From the NCBI GenBank assembly GCA_016808115.1, contig JAEQBH010000647.1:124001-188000 (forward strand): DNA of 64,000 nt, in the 5' to 3' direction. The position numbers were made by a program, and so were the translations under genes. Below are positions 12,166 through 24,035 of the stretch, in pieces; the stretch's first letter is position 1; every line of letters begins with the position of its first letter. Origin of the DNA: Tetrastigma voinierianum. Lineage: Eukaryota > Streptophyta > Magnoliopsida > Vitales > Vitaceae. The notes beneath the pieces are model-generated. The model did no database searches. It saw only the letters and a list, made by a program, of their open reading frames with translations, and was not told the DNA's origin.

Positions 12166-12176
12166 AAGGGGGAGTA
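12166..12176 (+). promoter_or_regulatory. Polypurine tract of outer copia
   Basis: AAGGGGGAGTA directly before the TG of the right LTR. This is the usual plus-strand primer of copia elements, and its position confirms the LTR start at 12178. Confidence 0.65.
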
Positions 12177-12177
12177 T

Positions 12178-12500
12178 TGTACAATGTGATGACCAGCCAT
12201 ACATTCTTCATGTTGAATGACCACCCATATTCTCGCCTAAGATAACTCCTCCTACCATTAAGACTTGTGATCTTTCTATACATTTTGTCTCTTCATATTC
12301 AAGATTATTTCTATGTGCTTTATGACTTAATCTTTTGAAACCCCCTTACAATTAAGGCATGAATTCTTCATTTACTCTTCTTTGTCTTCTTTCTTGCATT
12401 CAAGATTTATGAGCCTAGGTATGAGAGACTTAGGACCCTTCAAGAATGTCGATACAAGACAAGAAATTCTCTTTAATTCAAACTTTTCATACTTACGCTT
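12178..12500 (+). repeat. 3' LTR of outer copia
   Basis: It starts TGTACAATGTGATGACC. Two related halves are visible: ACTCCTCCTACCATTAAGAC..TTCATATTCAAGATT and ACCCCCTTACAATTAAGGC..TTGCATTCAAGATT, suggesting an internal duplication. The end may be the CAACA at about 12507, but no matching target duplication with the left side was found. Confidence 0.5.
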
Positions 12501-15500
12501 CACAACATTCCAAGCATAATGAATCCTTTTCTCAAGGTGAATTGAGGATAAATTTGTCTTAACGGTGGTTAAGGTTCAAGTTGAACCTTTTAGCTTTGAT
12601 TACCTATCTGGAAAGTGTTAATCAATTTTTAGAGTTTAACAAAAAAGAGGATTGTATTGTCAAAATAAGCTTTAGCTTAGTTGGTTTTAAGCTTTAGACA
12701 GGGAAGGGATAATATTGTAATTCTAAATGAATAGCTATAAAAAAAAAAAAAAACAATAGGATTGTATTAAAAAAAAAAAAAAAAGAAACTAACTAGAGGA
12801 TTGAGTTGATGAGGCAAAGGGAGCCCGTGGATTTGTAAATAAATTGTGAAATTTCATGAACTTTAGAGGTAAAAATTTGACTATCATGACCAATTTTATG
12901 GTTTACAAGTAAGATTGGGCTGACGAGTCAAAGTGAGGTAAAGTGACTGGAAAAAGATCAAGAAATTTTTATGATTTGAGCAAATATCATCCTGACATTC
13001 TGACAAGCAATTTTCATGATTTCTTTTTTGGAGAATATAAGGCATGTTTGGTTTTGTTTTTGAAAAATTGTTCTTCAGAATATTTTTAAAAATATAAAAA
13101 ACATAGTTTTGGTATTTTTTGAAAATAAAACTTCTTAAATTTAATATTTTTTTATGCTTTTTCAAAACAAAAAATTAAGAATAAAACGTATTTTATTTTA
13201 TTTTTGCTCTTATTATTTTTAGAATAAAAATAATTTTAAAAATACGAATCTGTACAATATATTCCTAAATCATATTTTATTCTATTGATATTTCCTTATT
13301 TTTGTTAAAAAAATTCTTACACATTCACTGTGTAGTGCAGGAGAACATTTTTTGGACATTTCAAACCTTGATGATATGAACTGACCTAAATGGTTGGTTT
13401 TTTTTATTGCAAAGGTTTGATCTTATTTGAGAAAAAGTCAAAATCGATAAATAGTTGGCTGCTGAGAGTTTGATGGCAATGTTGTAACAAAATCAAATTC
13501 TGGATCCGACTAATGATAAATAAAGAAATTCATTATTATTAAAATTATGATTGTTTATTATTTATGTATTACTTAAACTGACTCTAGACTTGAAGTTTAT
13601 TGATAACCTAAATCAAGGAACATTTCATTCAAATAAAAGTAAAGTTTAATTTGAATTACGTCAAATTTTAACTGAAATTATAGTTGATTCAATTTTTACT
13701 ACATATGAACTAATTATGATGATTCAATGGAAAATTTTCCCCGAAAACCGATTCCATCAATTTTATTTAAACATTGAGGCTATAGTTGGTTCTCAAAATA
13801 TTTTAGGATAACATAAAAGGAAGAAAATAGAGAAAAAAAGTATAAAAAGGAAAATAAATATGTAGCTAAATCCAATATATATTTTTATTTACTACTTTAA
13901 ACTCATTTTATTTATTTTAACTATCAATATAAACATCAAATAATCTTAAAATTGTAATTTTTAAATTATTTTATTTTATGTTTGATATTTAAAATTTTCA
14001 TATTAGACAAACCAAATATAGAAAATTATTTTAATGTTCTCTATTTCTTTAACTCAAAAGATTGTTAGAATAAAAAAATGTTTTAAATCATAAATTACTT
14101 CTATATATTTAGTGAAACTCATTTTATTTGTTTATCTTTATTATAAATAATGTAAATTTTTTTGATGAATTATGATTATTTTTATTTTTCATTTTTTATT
14201 TTTTAAGGTAAAATTAAATATAAAAAAATTATTTTTCTTTTTTTTTTCTTCCCTCAGGCACCATATACAAATCAGAGCCTTAAAACCCTGGGAACCAAAG
14301 CCATAATCAAAGTTAGAAAAGAATTAGATTAATCCATCGTATAAAAGAAGGAATTGACTTTGACTAATATATATTGATTGATCAAGTATTTGTGCCGCAT
14401 TCCTAGGTGAATGTTTGTTGGTATTAGTGACCCAAGTCTGTTGGTTTGATAAACAGGTTTATGACCAAGTAAAGCTATCGTATAGACGGGGAATGATGAA
14501 ATCACCCAAACATTCCCGAAGTCTGCTCAGCAAATTGATTCCTTGGGGAAGAAGCAGTTTGCCAATTTTCACAACCGCAAATAGCAAAGATCCGTCAATT
14601 ATGTTTTGACCCTAACATTATATTGTCTATTAATTACTAGAGCTTTCAGAAGCATTTAAGACGTTCTAGGATCTTTCTCCCAAACCCATCTTTTGGTTAA
14701 ACCTGGAAAAAGTTTGAATGATTGAGATTGTTATCGTGTTTTTAATTTGGAAAATGTTCGGTGACACCATGGTATTAGACACTATTTTAAAAAATATAAA
14801 GGTTTTAAAGATAAATTTTAAAAATATAAAAGTTAAATGACATAAATATTTATTACCCACTTTCTTTTATCCTTTATAATAAATGATAAAAATCATTACC
14901 TTTATAAAATTATGGTGATTTTTTTTTTTTTTTACATTAATGGTGTATTGCAATAACATCCTTTTAATTTATATCATTGTAATATAATATTCTTATTGGG
15001 ATTTGAGCTTAAAACCGACTAAAGCCAATTTACCCTTAACCACTGGAGGGAGGCCTCGAGGAGATGTCAAAATAGTATTAAGAACTCATTTTACAACTTT
15101 AAGAGATAGTTAGAGTTTAAAATTGGAACAATCAATTATAGGAATGAGAAATAATATAAATTGATAAAAATTGGCCTTACATTTATTCTTTCTAGGTTGA
15201 CAATCATATAACCATAATACACAAGTATTCAATTATTTTTTAATAAAAATTGAATAATATTGTTTCATAAAAAAATAATAATTATATCAATCTATTTATA
15301 AATAAGATTTGTTTTTTCTTTACTCAGAAAATTGGGGAGAGAAACTTCCATACCAAATGCCCTTAAAATGCCTATCTTTCTTTCACCTCAAACGCTCTTC
15401 TTTTAAATTAAATTCGCGATTCGACAAGACCTTTAAAATCCACTTGGAAATTGATCTTTCATAATTTTTATCTCCGATTTGATAAAATACTTTTCTTATT

Positions 15501-15640
15501 TTCTTGTAAAAATAATTTTTTCTTTTAAAAGATAATGTAAATATATATAATAAAGAAGGGTAATTTTTTGTCCAAAATGAGTTATTTTTCAAGAAAAAAC
15601 ATGACAAATGTTTTTTTTTTAACAAAAAAAAACCTCATTT
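12501..15640. other. AT-rich intergenic DNA
   Basis: Long A and T runs, including two poly-A tracts at 12739-12753 and 12769-12784, with no coding similarity. Two related segments (12790-12870 and 12895-12975, both with GTTGATGAGGCAAAG or GCTGACGAGTCAAAG-like text) suggest a small old duplication. Short open frames here are compositional. Confidence 0.5.
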
Positions 15641-16780
15641 TGTTGCTAGAAGACTTGTACTTCATATGGGAAGGGCATCCAATTAAAATCAGATGGGACT
15701 GTCGGCCACCCCCAACCTGATATTTTATGCCCAAAGGCCTTTGCTGAACATCAACAGGATCGTTCGCCTTCCTTCTTACATGAGAAATTATAAAATTCCC
15801 CTCCTAAAGCCGACGCTTGCAATCAGTTTTCAGCGCCCCAAACTCTGAACGATCCTTTGTACAGGTGAGGATGGCCTCCTGGTGTTTATCTGGCATCAGA
15901 TTTCAACTTCATCACGTGAGAGATTGTTACTTCCAGAACTAACCAACGCAAGGTTGTTTTTCGACTTAACGCCGAAAGTTTCAAATACCTTAAGACAAGT
16001 CGTTGTTTTTAAAGAATTTTACGACTTATCAATAAATTTTTTAAAAAGCTATTAATGTAAAAGAAATATTCTACTTATCCAAGTTTCATTTTCCCACCAA
16101 AATAAAGAAAACTCACATTGTCATAAAAAGAGAAGCAATAAAGAACACTCACTTTATGGATGACAACGGTAGGCTCTGTGACGGCGCCATTCCCATCCCC
16201 GACCACTGCTTATTTTTTTGACCCCAACCTATTTCATTTAAAAAATTAATGAAAGACGAATTTCAAATTCTCAAACTGGGCTCCATTTACATTCGATTTT
16301 GTTTTATTTTTTATTTTTTATATTTGCTTTATTTTTATTATATTAAAACAATATATTTCATAAAAATAAAATATTATGAATTTTTATAAATTATTTATTA
16401 AAAAGATTTAACTATTACATATACTATATTAAATAAAATAAAATACAAAAAAATATTTTTAAAATGTAACTCCAAGTGTAGGTGAGGCGGAGTAACAATA
16501 CCTAACCTCAACTCCAACTGGGTCTCTGATTCAGTAAAAAAACAAACTAAAAACCTCGTTAAAACCCGATTACACTGAACCAAACTCCGTCATATTAAGA
16601 ACGGCAAGTAGGAACCTAAATAATCCAATGGGCCTGCTGCCATTCCTACTCACTACCCAGAATGCTAAAAACAGTCCTAATACTTAATGCTATTAAGACT
16701 ATTCAAAGATTGCTCAAAAAAGTTCTATTCAAAGATGTCAAAACAACGCAACCTAAGTGCCTCCCTTATAGTTATGACTT
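15641..16780. other. Intergenic, with a GC-richer island
   Basis: 15650-15930 is less AT-rich than its surroundings and contains a short frame from 15870 (MASWCLSGIRFQLHH) followed by a CACGTGAG sequence that could be a splice donor. I cannot connect it to any downstream exon. The rest is AT-rich. Confidence 0.35.
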
Positions 16781-17149
16781 TCACCTCTTTAGAATTATTA
16801 AGTCTTTTAGAGCGTGACAATAGGAAATTAACTCACCTTGATCATTTCTCAGAAGCATTCCAACTCCTACAATTGGCTTAGATGGGTTAGTTGATGCGTC
16901 GACATTACACTTGAGCATGCCAGTCGGCGGTTTGCACCATCTCTCATTTCTAGTTTCTTGTTCCGATTGAGGTTGAGAGGTCATGCCTTCTTTGGCTGAT
17001 AACCAGTCTTGTAGATATGTTAAGGCTTGATTGTACCCTCTGCTATGGAGGAAGGCATGAGTTGTTCCATATTTGTGAATTTCGTTGATTCCAAATCCCT
17101 TAGATGATAGTTCCCATACGACCCATTTGGAAAAGAAAAATTCTCATGG
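16781..17149 (-). pseudogene. LINE-type RNase H-like N-terminal half
   Basis: The minus-strand frame, read down from 17149, gives FSKWVVWELSSKGFGINE, then a linker (YLQDWLSAKEG), then the start of an RNase H-like domain: LKCNVDAST (first catalytic Asp), VGVGMLLRNDQGEL. The frame stops at 16781-16783, before the Glu and second Asp motifs. It is one open frame of about 122 codons without a required ATG. It sits downstream of a zf-RVT-like segment at 17640-17975 on the same strand, the order expected in a plant LINE ORF2. It is truncated and inactive. Confidence 0.6.
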
Positions 17150-17639
17150 CTTACTTTAACGCTGCCGATTTATAACCTTAACTACATACAAAAACCAATC
17201 AATTCAACCAAAATATGAATAGATGAGAATTTAAACCTAAAAAAGAACAGCAAACTTATTTGATCCATAATAATAATCTTGATTCACAAAATTATTAAGA
17301 TTTGCTTTCTCAATTTTTAATCAGAGCCTTATAATCTACTCGATGATATAGAGATTTTCTTTAATGGTTTTTGTTTATGATCGTACTAATGAAAACTGAT
17401 TGTGCTTTTCTCCTTTTATATGCGCACTTAATCAGTACCTAAAAGGCTGAATCTTCACACTGATCACCTTCTTAATAGATAAGAGGGAGGGAATTTCCAA
17501 GTAATTCACACTCTGCAAACATACAATTAATCATCACCATGCGTAACAATAATTGAAATCAAAAAAAATAAAAATAAAAACTATAAGTACATGAATCAAA
17601 TATTAGACATAATTCTAACACCATTTCCTCTTTCTCCTT

Positions 17640-17975
17640 CTTTTCGATCTTCATGAGCAACCAATCAGAGATGCCTAATTCATCTAGTTTGTCCTGTGTT
17701 ATCACAAAACTAGTCTGGGTGCAGACGACATGGGTACAAATGTCGGGAACAAGTGGCTATACGCGCTTGCTCATGCAACCACATAGGCCGCAGACGAAGA
17801 TAGTATGCCCTTCCGACGGAGTGCCCGCCAGAGGTAGGCAATCCGAACATACACGCATTTAAAATGTCTAATCTTTAGTGGTGTGCCAATTTTCCAGCAC
17901 CTCGTCCATGCCTTAGGTGTGCTTCCAAGGTCTATTTTGTGCCACTGATCTCCAAAGCCAGAGTAAATTCATATC
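17640..17975 (-). pseudogene. LINE zf-RVT-like fragment
   Basis: Read on the minus strand: RCWKIGTPLKIRHF, then after a frameshift CSDCLPLAG and a Cys-rich segment (CGLCGCMSKRV). This fits the zinc-binding region at the end of plant LINE reverse transcriptases (W-K-x-x-x-P-x-K-I-R-x-F, C-x-x-C-L-P). A TAG and frame changes break it. About 490 bp of AT-rich DNA separates it from the RNase H piece at 16781-17149. It was assigned by motif pattern only. Confidence 0.45.
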
Positions 17976-19063
17976 CGGAGTAGAGTAAATCTCTCTTCCT
18001 TGTCGTAATGTCAAACAATGCCATCTGCCCGCTTGTTAAACCGAGGAATGCCGAGAATTTCACAAGACATCACTTTCGAGGAAGACTTCTCTTAGTAAGG
18101 ACAAATTCCAAGCCTACTGCTCGTTGTTCTCCATCACTGCCATATCTATATGGTTTTGCAAAAAGCCTAAGAAGGTTAGGTTGGTAAAAAGGTCTTCTCC
18201 AAAACAGTCACTTAACCTCCTCTACCAATGCCTAACTATGAATGCCCTCAAACTAATTCCCATTCTCGATCCTCTCAATAACAATGGAGTTTGGTTACAG
18301 TGTCTCAAGAGGGAACATGAGTTCGGCCTTCATGAGTCCACTTTAACTCCGCATAACACACTAACTCCTTGGAGTATGTTACAAAATACGCAGTGCCATT
18401 AAATCACAAATTTGTAGCCACATGCCTTTAACCACAAATATTTCTTAACTTAATAAAAGAAATATCAATAGTCAATCTTTAAATGAAAAGAATAATAATA
18501 GGTAAAAGAATAATTTTTAAAGCCAGAATCCTTACCAGCTCCAACAAGGACCGACTTTTCTCCCAAGGAAGATCACTAATGCGATTGATATAAATTATAT
18601 GTTCAGTAACATTACACATCGTATACCTTGTATTATTATTATTATTACTATTATTAAAACCTTTAGAGACCGTTTCTGTGAACTGAAGGTTCCACTCGTG
18701 GACCATCCTCTCATGAGAGAAAGGAGCAGCTGCCATTGACAAAGCTTCTTAGTTGACCTGTGTAAAGGCCAGCTAAGTTTTCAGCCTCCTAGCTCTCTCT
18801 TTAGCTGTCTATACCCCATTTTCTCTTCCCTTCCATAAATTATCAGACAACAGTTTCTGCATCACTAAAAGCTTTTCGCAGATGGAAATAAGAGATCACA
18901 CAGGGCTTTCATGAAACTGAACCTATGTTTTCCCAATACCTGCCCCTACTCTGCTACTTATTTTCTTCTTTAGTTTGTAACCAAGTAATTGCTACGTTTA
19001 TTTCTGAAAAGAATCCAACGAATTTTAACAAAAAACTTAGTAGACTACACGCTTAACCCGCTC
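17976..19063. other. Intergenic, upstream of the ATPase remnant
   Basis: No clear gene. An open minus-strand frame at 18742-18479 begins MSMAAAPFSHERMVHEWNL and then runs through a TTA/TAA microsatellite (18628-18656). It has GT and AG signals at plausible places but no family I recognise. Confidence 0.35.
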
Positions 19064-19070
19064 TATATAA
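19064..19070 (+). promoter_or_regulatory. TATA box of the Ca2+-ATPase remnant
   Basis: TATATAA 156 bp upstream of the inferred ATG at 19226, within CTCTATATAAGAGG. The spacing fits a plant core promoter with a 5' UTR of roughly 120 bases. Confidence 0.45.
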
Positions 19071-19225
19071 GAGGTGTTAACATAACATCTACTTCTATGT
19101 TCATCACCCTTTTCACTTTTCATGTTTTTTATTGTCTCAGACTAATATTTCTCCTTATAGAAGACTATACTTCTCATTTCATCCTTCATTCTGTGTTCTT
19201 CGATCATTTTCCATTATTATAAAGC

Positions 19226-22200
19226 ATGTCCAATATTTTGCATGTTGGCTTGAATTGTATAGAGCCCATACTCGATATGCCAACCAACCGCAGCATACCC
19301 AAAATAAGAGATGCACTTGGGCCTTTACTGCTATCTATTCTTCCAGGCTTTATATTCCCTCTCAATCAGAAGAAGAAGAAGAAAAGCAGAAACTCCAGTC
19401 CCCAGTAATCCTTCCTTTGTTGTTCCCTAATGTTAAGCCTGAGTTCTTCCTTGCAACTATTTAGATCATACAACTCTCATTGCTATCAAATGAAAAAAAC
19501 TTCAATGTTTCTTGAATTCGGAGGAATCGAAGGCGTAGCTGATGCTCTAGAAACAGGTATCAAAAATGGCATCGATGGTTCTGTTAACGACGTTGCTCTC
19601 AGACAGGAGGCTTTCGGTTCAAACACATACCAGAGGCCACCTGCAAAAAGGTTGTTCCACTTTGTAGTGGAAGCTTTTAAGGATCTCACCATTCTCATAC
19701 TTATATTCTGTGCAGCGCTCTCTCTTGGTTTCGGAATAAAAGAGAATGGAGTGAAGGAAGGGTGGTATGACGGTGGAAGCATATTTGTTGCTGTCTTTCT
19801 AGTCATTTCTGTCTCTGCTGTGAGTAACTTCAGGCAGAACAGACAGTTTGAAAAATTGTCTAAAGTCAGCAACAATATCAAAGTTGATGTTGTCTGAAAC
19901 AAGGCCGCCAAAGCAGGATTCTATATTTGAAGTAGTCGTTGAGATGTTGTTTGCTTAAAATTGGTATTCAAGTTCCTGCTGATGGATTGTTCTTGGATGG
20001 GCATTCACTGCAAGTGGATGAATCCAGCATGACTGGAGAGAGTGATCACGTTGAAATTAATAGCTATCATAATCCATTTTTGTTTTCTGGAACCAAAGTA
20101 GCTGATGGATATGCTCAAATGCTCGTGACATCGGTTGGGATGAACACAACATGGGGAGAGATGATGAGCACAATCAGCCGGGATACAAATGAACAAACAC
20201 CATTACAAGCCAGGCTGAACAAACTTACCTCATCAATCGGAAAGGCTGGGTTGGCTGTTGCTTTTCTCGTTCTTGTAGTGTTGTTGGTTCGCTATTTCAC
20301 TGGCAATACAGAAGATGAGAATGGAAATCAGGAGTTCAATGGCAGCAACACAAAGGCTGATGATATAGTGAATTCTGTGGTAAGAATCATTGCAGCAGCA
20401 GTAACCATTGTCGTGGTGGCAATTCCAGAAGGTTTACCATTGGCTGTCACACTCACTCTTGCTTATTCAATGAAGAGAATGATGGTTGACCAGGCCATGG
20501 TGCGAAAGCTCTCTGCCTGTGAGACCATGGGCTCTGCAACCACCATTTGTACTGACAAAACAGGCACCCTCACCCTGAACCAGATGAAGGTGACAAAGTT
20601 TTGGCTTGGCCAAGACCCTATTGAAGATTCCTCTTTAATTTCAACAGATCTTCTCAACCTCATCCAACAAGGAGTTGCTCTTAATACAACTGGTAGCGTT
20701 TACAGAGCTACTTCAGGGTCTAACTATGAGTTCTCTGGTAGCCCAACTGAAAAAGCAATTCTTTCGATATTGTACTGAACTTGATATGGAGATGGAAATA
20801 TTGATAAAGGATTTTACCATTCTCCATGTTGAAGCCTTCAATTCGGAGAAGAAAAGAAGTGGGGTTTCAATAAGGAGTGAAGCTGATCATAACACAGTCC
20901 ACGTGCACTGGAAGGGAGCTGCAGAGATGATACTAGCAATGTGTTCCAGCTACTATGATGCTTCTGGAAGAATGAAAGATATGGATGATGGTGAACGGAT
21001 GACATTTGAGCAAATAATTCAAGGTATGGCCGCTAGCAGCCTCCGCTGTATTGCTTTTGCACATAAACAGATTCCAGAGGAGGAACATGAAATTAGAGAA
21101 ACCAGTCAAAAGCTAGAAGAAGATAGCTTGACCCTTATAGGACTGGTGGGGATAAAGGATCCCTGTAGACCAGGGGTGAGAAAAGCTGTAGAAGATTGCC
21201 AATATGCTGGAGTGAATGTCAAAATGATCACAGGAGACAATATTTAATGCAATGTTTTCATAGCCACTGAATGTGGAATACTAAGACCTGATCAAGGCAT
21301 AAACAATGAGGCAGTGGTAGAAGGTGAAGGTCGAATTATACCCCAGAGGAGAGAATGGAGAAAGTTGATAAAATCCGGGTGATGGCTAGATCCTCTCCTT
21401 TGATAAACTTCTCTGCGGTGCAGTGCTGAAACAGAAAGGTCATGTGGTTGCAGTCACAGGTGATGGCACAAATGATGCACCTGCTTTAAAAGAAGCCGAC
21501 ATAGGACTTTCTATGGGAATACAAGGCACAGAAGTAGCTAAGGAGTGCTCAGATATCATCATCTTGGATGATAATTTTGCTTCAGTAGCTACAGTTTTGA
21601 AGTGGGGAAGGTGTGTTTATAACAACATCCAGAAGTTCATCCAGTTCCAGCTTACAGTGAATGTTGCAGCCCTTGTAATCAACTTTTGTAGCAGCAATTT
21701 CAGCAGGAGAGGTCCCCTTAACAGCAGTACAGTTGTTATGGGTAAACTTGATCATGGATACACTAGGTGCTCTGGCTCTAGCCACAGAGCAACCCACTAA
21801 GGAGCTCATGCAGAGACCGCCCGTGGGACGGACCGAGCCACTTATCACCAACATCATGTGGAGGAATTTACTGGTCCAAGCATTGTATCAGATAGCTGTC
21901 CTCTTAACCTTACAATTCAAAGGGGAATCAATCTTTGGTGTGAACGAGAAGGTGAAGGACACCCTAATATTCAATACTTTTGTGTTGTGCCAGGTCTTCA
22001 ACGAATTCAATGCAAGGAAGCTGGAGAAGAAGAATGTGTTCAAAGGGATACATAAAAACAAGTTGTTTTTGGGGATCATTGGGATAACCATTATCCTTCA
22101 GGTGGCTATGGTAGAATTTTTGAAGAAATTTGCAGATACGGAAAGGTTGAATTGGGGACAATGGGGTGCATGCCTTGGAATAGCAGCAATATCTTGGCCA

Positions 22201-22305
22201 CTTGGCTGGGTTGTCAAGTGCATATCTGTCTCAAAAAAACCTTTTCTCAGCAATCTAAGGTGGCAAGAACATCACTTTCTATTGTATGTCTGCACAAAGA
22301 TTTAG
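19226..22305 (+). pseudogene. Autoinhibited Ca2+-ATPase, ACA12/13 type, pseudogene
   Basis: P2B pumps move Ca2+ out of the cytosol, in this branch at the plasma membrane. This copy has no introns, as in the ACA12/13 group. The frame from ATG 19226 gives an ACA-like N-terminus. One frameshift later comes the calmodulin-binding helix NKRCTWAFTAIYSSR. Core motifs are all visible: TGESDHVEIN (about 20033), PEGLPLAVTL in TM4 (about 20427), the phosphorylation loop CTDKTGTLT (Asp at about 20550), KGAAEMIL, MITGDNI, TGDGTNDAPALK (about 21455), NLIMDTLGALALATEQPT, and C-terminal membrane helices to the stop at 22303. Lesions: TGA at 19895-19897 with compensating indels to about 19945, a frameshift near 20765-20785, TAA at 21245-21247, indels near 21335 and 21410, and one extra T near 21682. 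Length otherwise fits a full pump of about 1,020 residues. Confidence 0.9.
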
Positions 22306-22350
22306 TTATGTATCACATTTGTTAATTTTCCTGTTGTGAAGCTTAATATT

Positions 22351-22518
22351 TATGTAATTAGTGTCGATCCCCCATGGGGTAGTGTCAATCCTATAAAGAT
22401 TGGGTCACTAGTTCCAATCTTTATAGGATTTGCCCGAATGTTACCTTCAGGGTTGCATGAGGTCGAGGTGCACGGACCTGGACACCCACGGTTATAAAAA
22501 ATCTATGTAGTTAGTGTC
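22351..22518. mobile_element. SINE-like insertion with 15-bp target duplications
   Basis: TATGTAATTAGTGTC (22351-22365) and TATGTAGTTAGTGTC (22504-22518) flank a 138-bp insert that ends in an A-rich tail (ATAAAAAATC). The insert includes a perfect 17-bp inverted repeat (22387-22403 with 22414-22430, 10-base loop) and a GC-richer segment, GAGGTCGAGGTGCACGGACC. Long imperfect duplications and an A-rich end point to target-primed insertion. No convincing A and B boxes were found, so the SINE label is tentative. Confidence 0.5.
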
Positions 22519-23175
22519 AACATCTATAAAATATGTGACCTTTTTTTCCTTTCCAATTATGAAGTTCAGATTTCACAAAGTGATGGATGGAGTTTTCATG
22601 AGATTGATGAATATAAAATGGCAGGGAAGAATAGCACAAATGTACAACAATTATAGTCGATTATAAACCCTGAAAAAACAGAGCAATACATGTCTCAAGC
22701 ATAAGCAGTTCAAATGTTAAGATGTAACAAAAACAAACACCTACTGTGCTATCACAAATAACATGGTAACAGTAAACAACTTCAAGTACATATAACAAAT
22801 CAGATTCATAAATCAATGGTGAAAGAAATATGAGATCGCAGAGAACATAATGACCCGTAAAATTTGATTGATTTCAATGGAGAGGCTTTTGTCTCGCTCA
22901 GGAAACCAACCACCAAGAAAGTTCTGCTAGTCAGTTCCCTGGTAACTGGTAAGGGATCTACTTGATTCAATGGGGGGAAGCTTCGATAGAGCACGAAGAT
23001 CGAAAGATCGAGCCTCGTTATTGAGAAATTGATCCATCCTCAGTCTGGGTGATACTGCGTTAGATACAGGAATCGATCAAGTTGGCGTGAATTTTAATTT
23101 TTAAAGCAACGTTCCTTCTCTTTATGGTTAAATTTTTGGGAAAACTATGTTATGTTACGGGATCCTAATATGAAA
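22519..23175. other. Intergenic between ATPase remnant and MULE
   Basis: Short open frames, for example minus 22806-22994, show no recognised similarity. The sequence lies just outside the left inverted repeat. Confidence 0.4.
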
Positions 23176-23372
23176 GTATTCGAAAAATAAGGCTTAAACG
23201 ATTTTATTTAAGGCCTAATCCAACACTTCAAAGATTATTTGATAAAGAATACTATTTTATTTGATAAAGAAGCATCATATGCAGGGCACATGTAGAACCA
23301 TAAAACATTTCCAAAATACCCTTTTAATTCCTAAATAAAAAAATTCTTAATTAAAAATCAAAAGCCCTAACA
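23176..23372 (+). repeat. MULE left terminal inverted repeat
   Basis: TCAAAGATTATTTGATAAAG (from 23228) matches the complement of 37119-37140 with one mismatch. Further shared blocks are AACGATTTTATTTAAGGCC, GATAAAGAAGC, CCAAAATACCCTTTTAATTC and AATCAAAAGCCCTAA, in the same order as on the complement of the right end. Confidence 0.7.
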
Positions 23373-24035
23373 AATCGTTACTTTCCTCTCCAAAACAAGC
23401 ATTTGCACTAGGAGCTCCAGCCAGCCAATGAGGATTTCTAGAAGGGTAAGGAGACGTTTTCACTTAAGGAGAGAGTTTGGATCGGTTTAAAAACATCTTT
23501 GTGTTACTTTTATTGCCTAAAACATTGCCTATGTCTCTCTTTTGTCTCTTTTCTCCTTTGTTGTATTAAAGAGTTTTCCTCAACTCATTGAGATGATTGT
23601 AGCTTAATTATAGTCGATTTTGCTTCAATTCATTTTTTTCAACATAAATATTGAATCATTTGTTGTCTTTCTAATTTTTTTCAAACCCCTTTTCAAGAAA
23701 TGAAATTTATTTGCTGGAAAAACATTTTCTTGGGAAATTGATGTTTTATTTTATTATATGCTCTCTTAATTTCCGTTGCTACTAACCCTCACTAAATAGT
23801 CGTACTTAGGTATGAGGTATAAGCTATGTAACAATTGAGTACAATAATGTTATATGTTGGGTACAACTTATATACACCTTAGGTACAACAACCGTGCTAA
23901 ATATGTAAATTTGTTTTCCCTTTTATTTTGTATATAGCAGTTGTGCAAATTATGCTTGAATATATATGTTTATTTTTTTATAGTGACAATAATTGATATC
24001 AGGTGTTAAAGGAATTGAGGTTTTGGACAATTGCT

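Larger units (their letters stand above)
2163..12500 (+). mobile_element. Outer Ty1/copia retrotransposon, split by a nested copia
   Basis: The block at 2170-2275 recurs at 12215-12310 (shared text GACCACCCATATTCT, ACCATTAAG, CTCTTCATATTCAAGATT). These are read as the remains of the two LTRs. Copia pol sequence starts right after the left copy (2291-3256), stops in mid reverse transcriptase, and resumes at 10931 in the matching frame through the RT end, RNase H and a polypurine tract at 12167-12174. The 7.7-kb interruption is a second copia element. Gag, protease and integrase of this outer element are absent on the left, so a large internal deletion preceded or followed the nesting. The right limit of the 3' LTR is approximate. 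Confidence 0.75.

Noticed and set aside
15000..15060. Possible SINE head on the minus strand (GTGGTTAAGGG and GCTCAAATCCC)
   Set aside because: Box matches are weak, and no tail or target duplication was found.
21582..21857. Minus-strand frames overlapping the Ca2+-ATPase
   Set aside because: They are shadows of the plus-strand pump, whose motifs are unambiguous.
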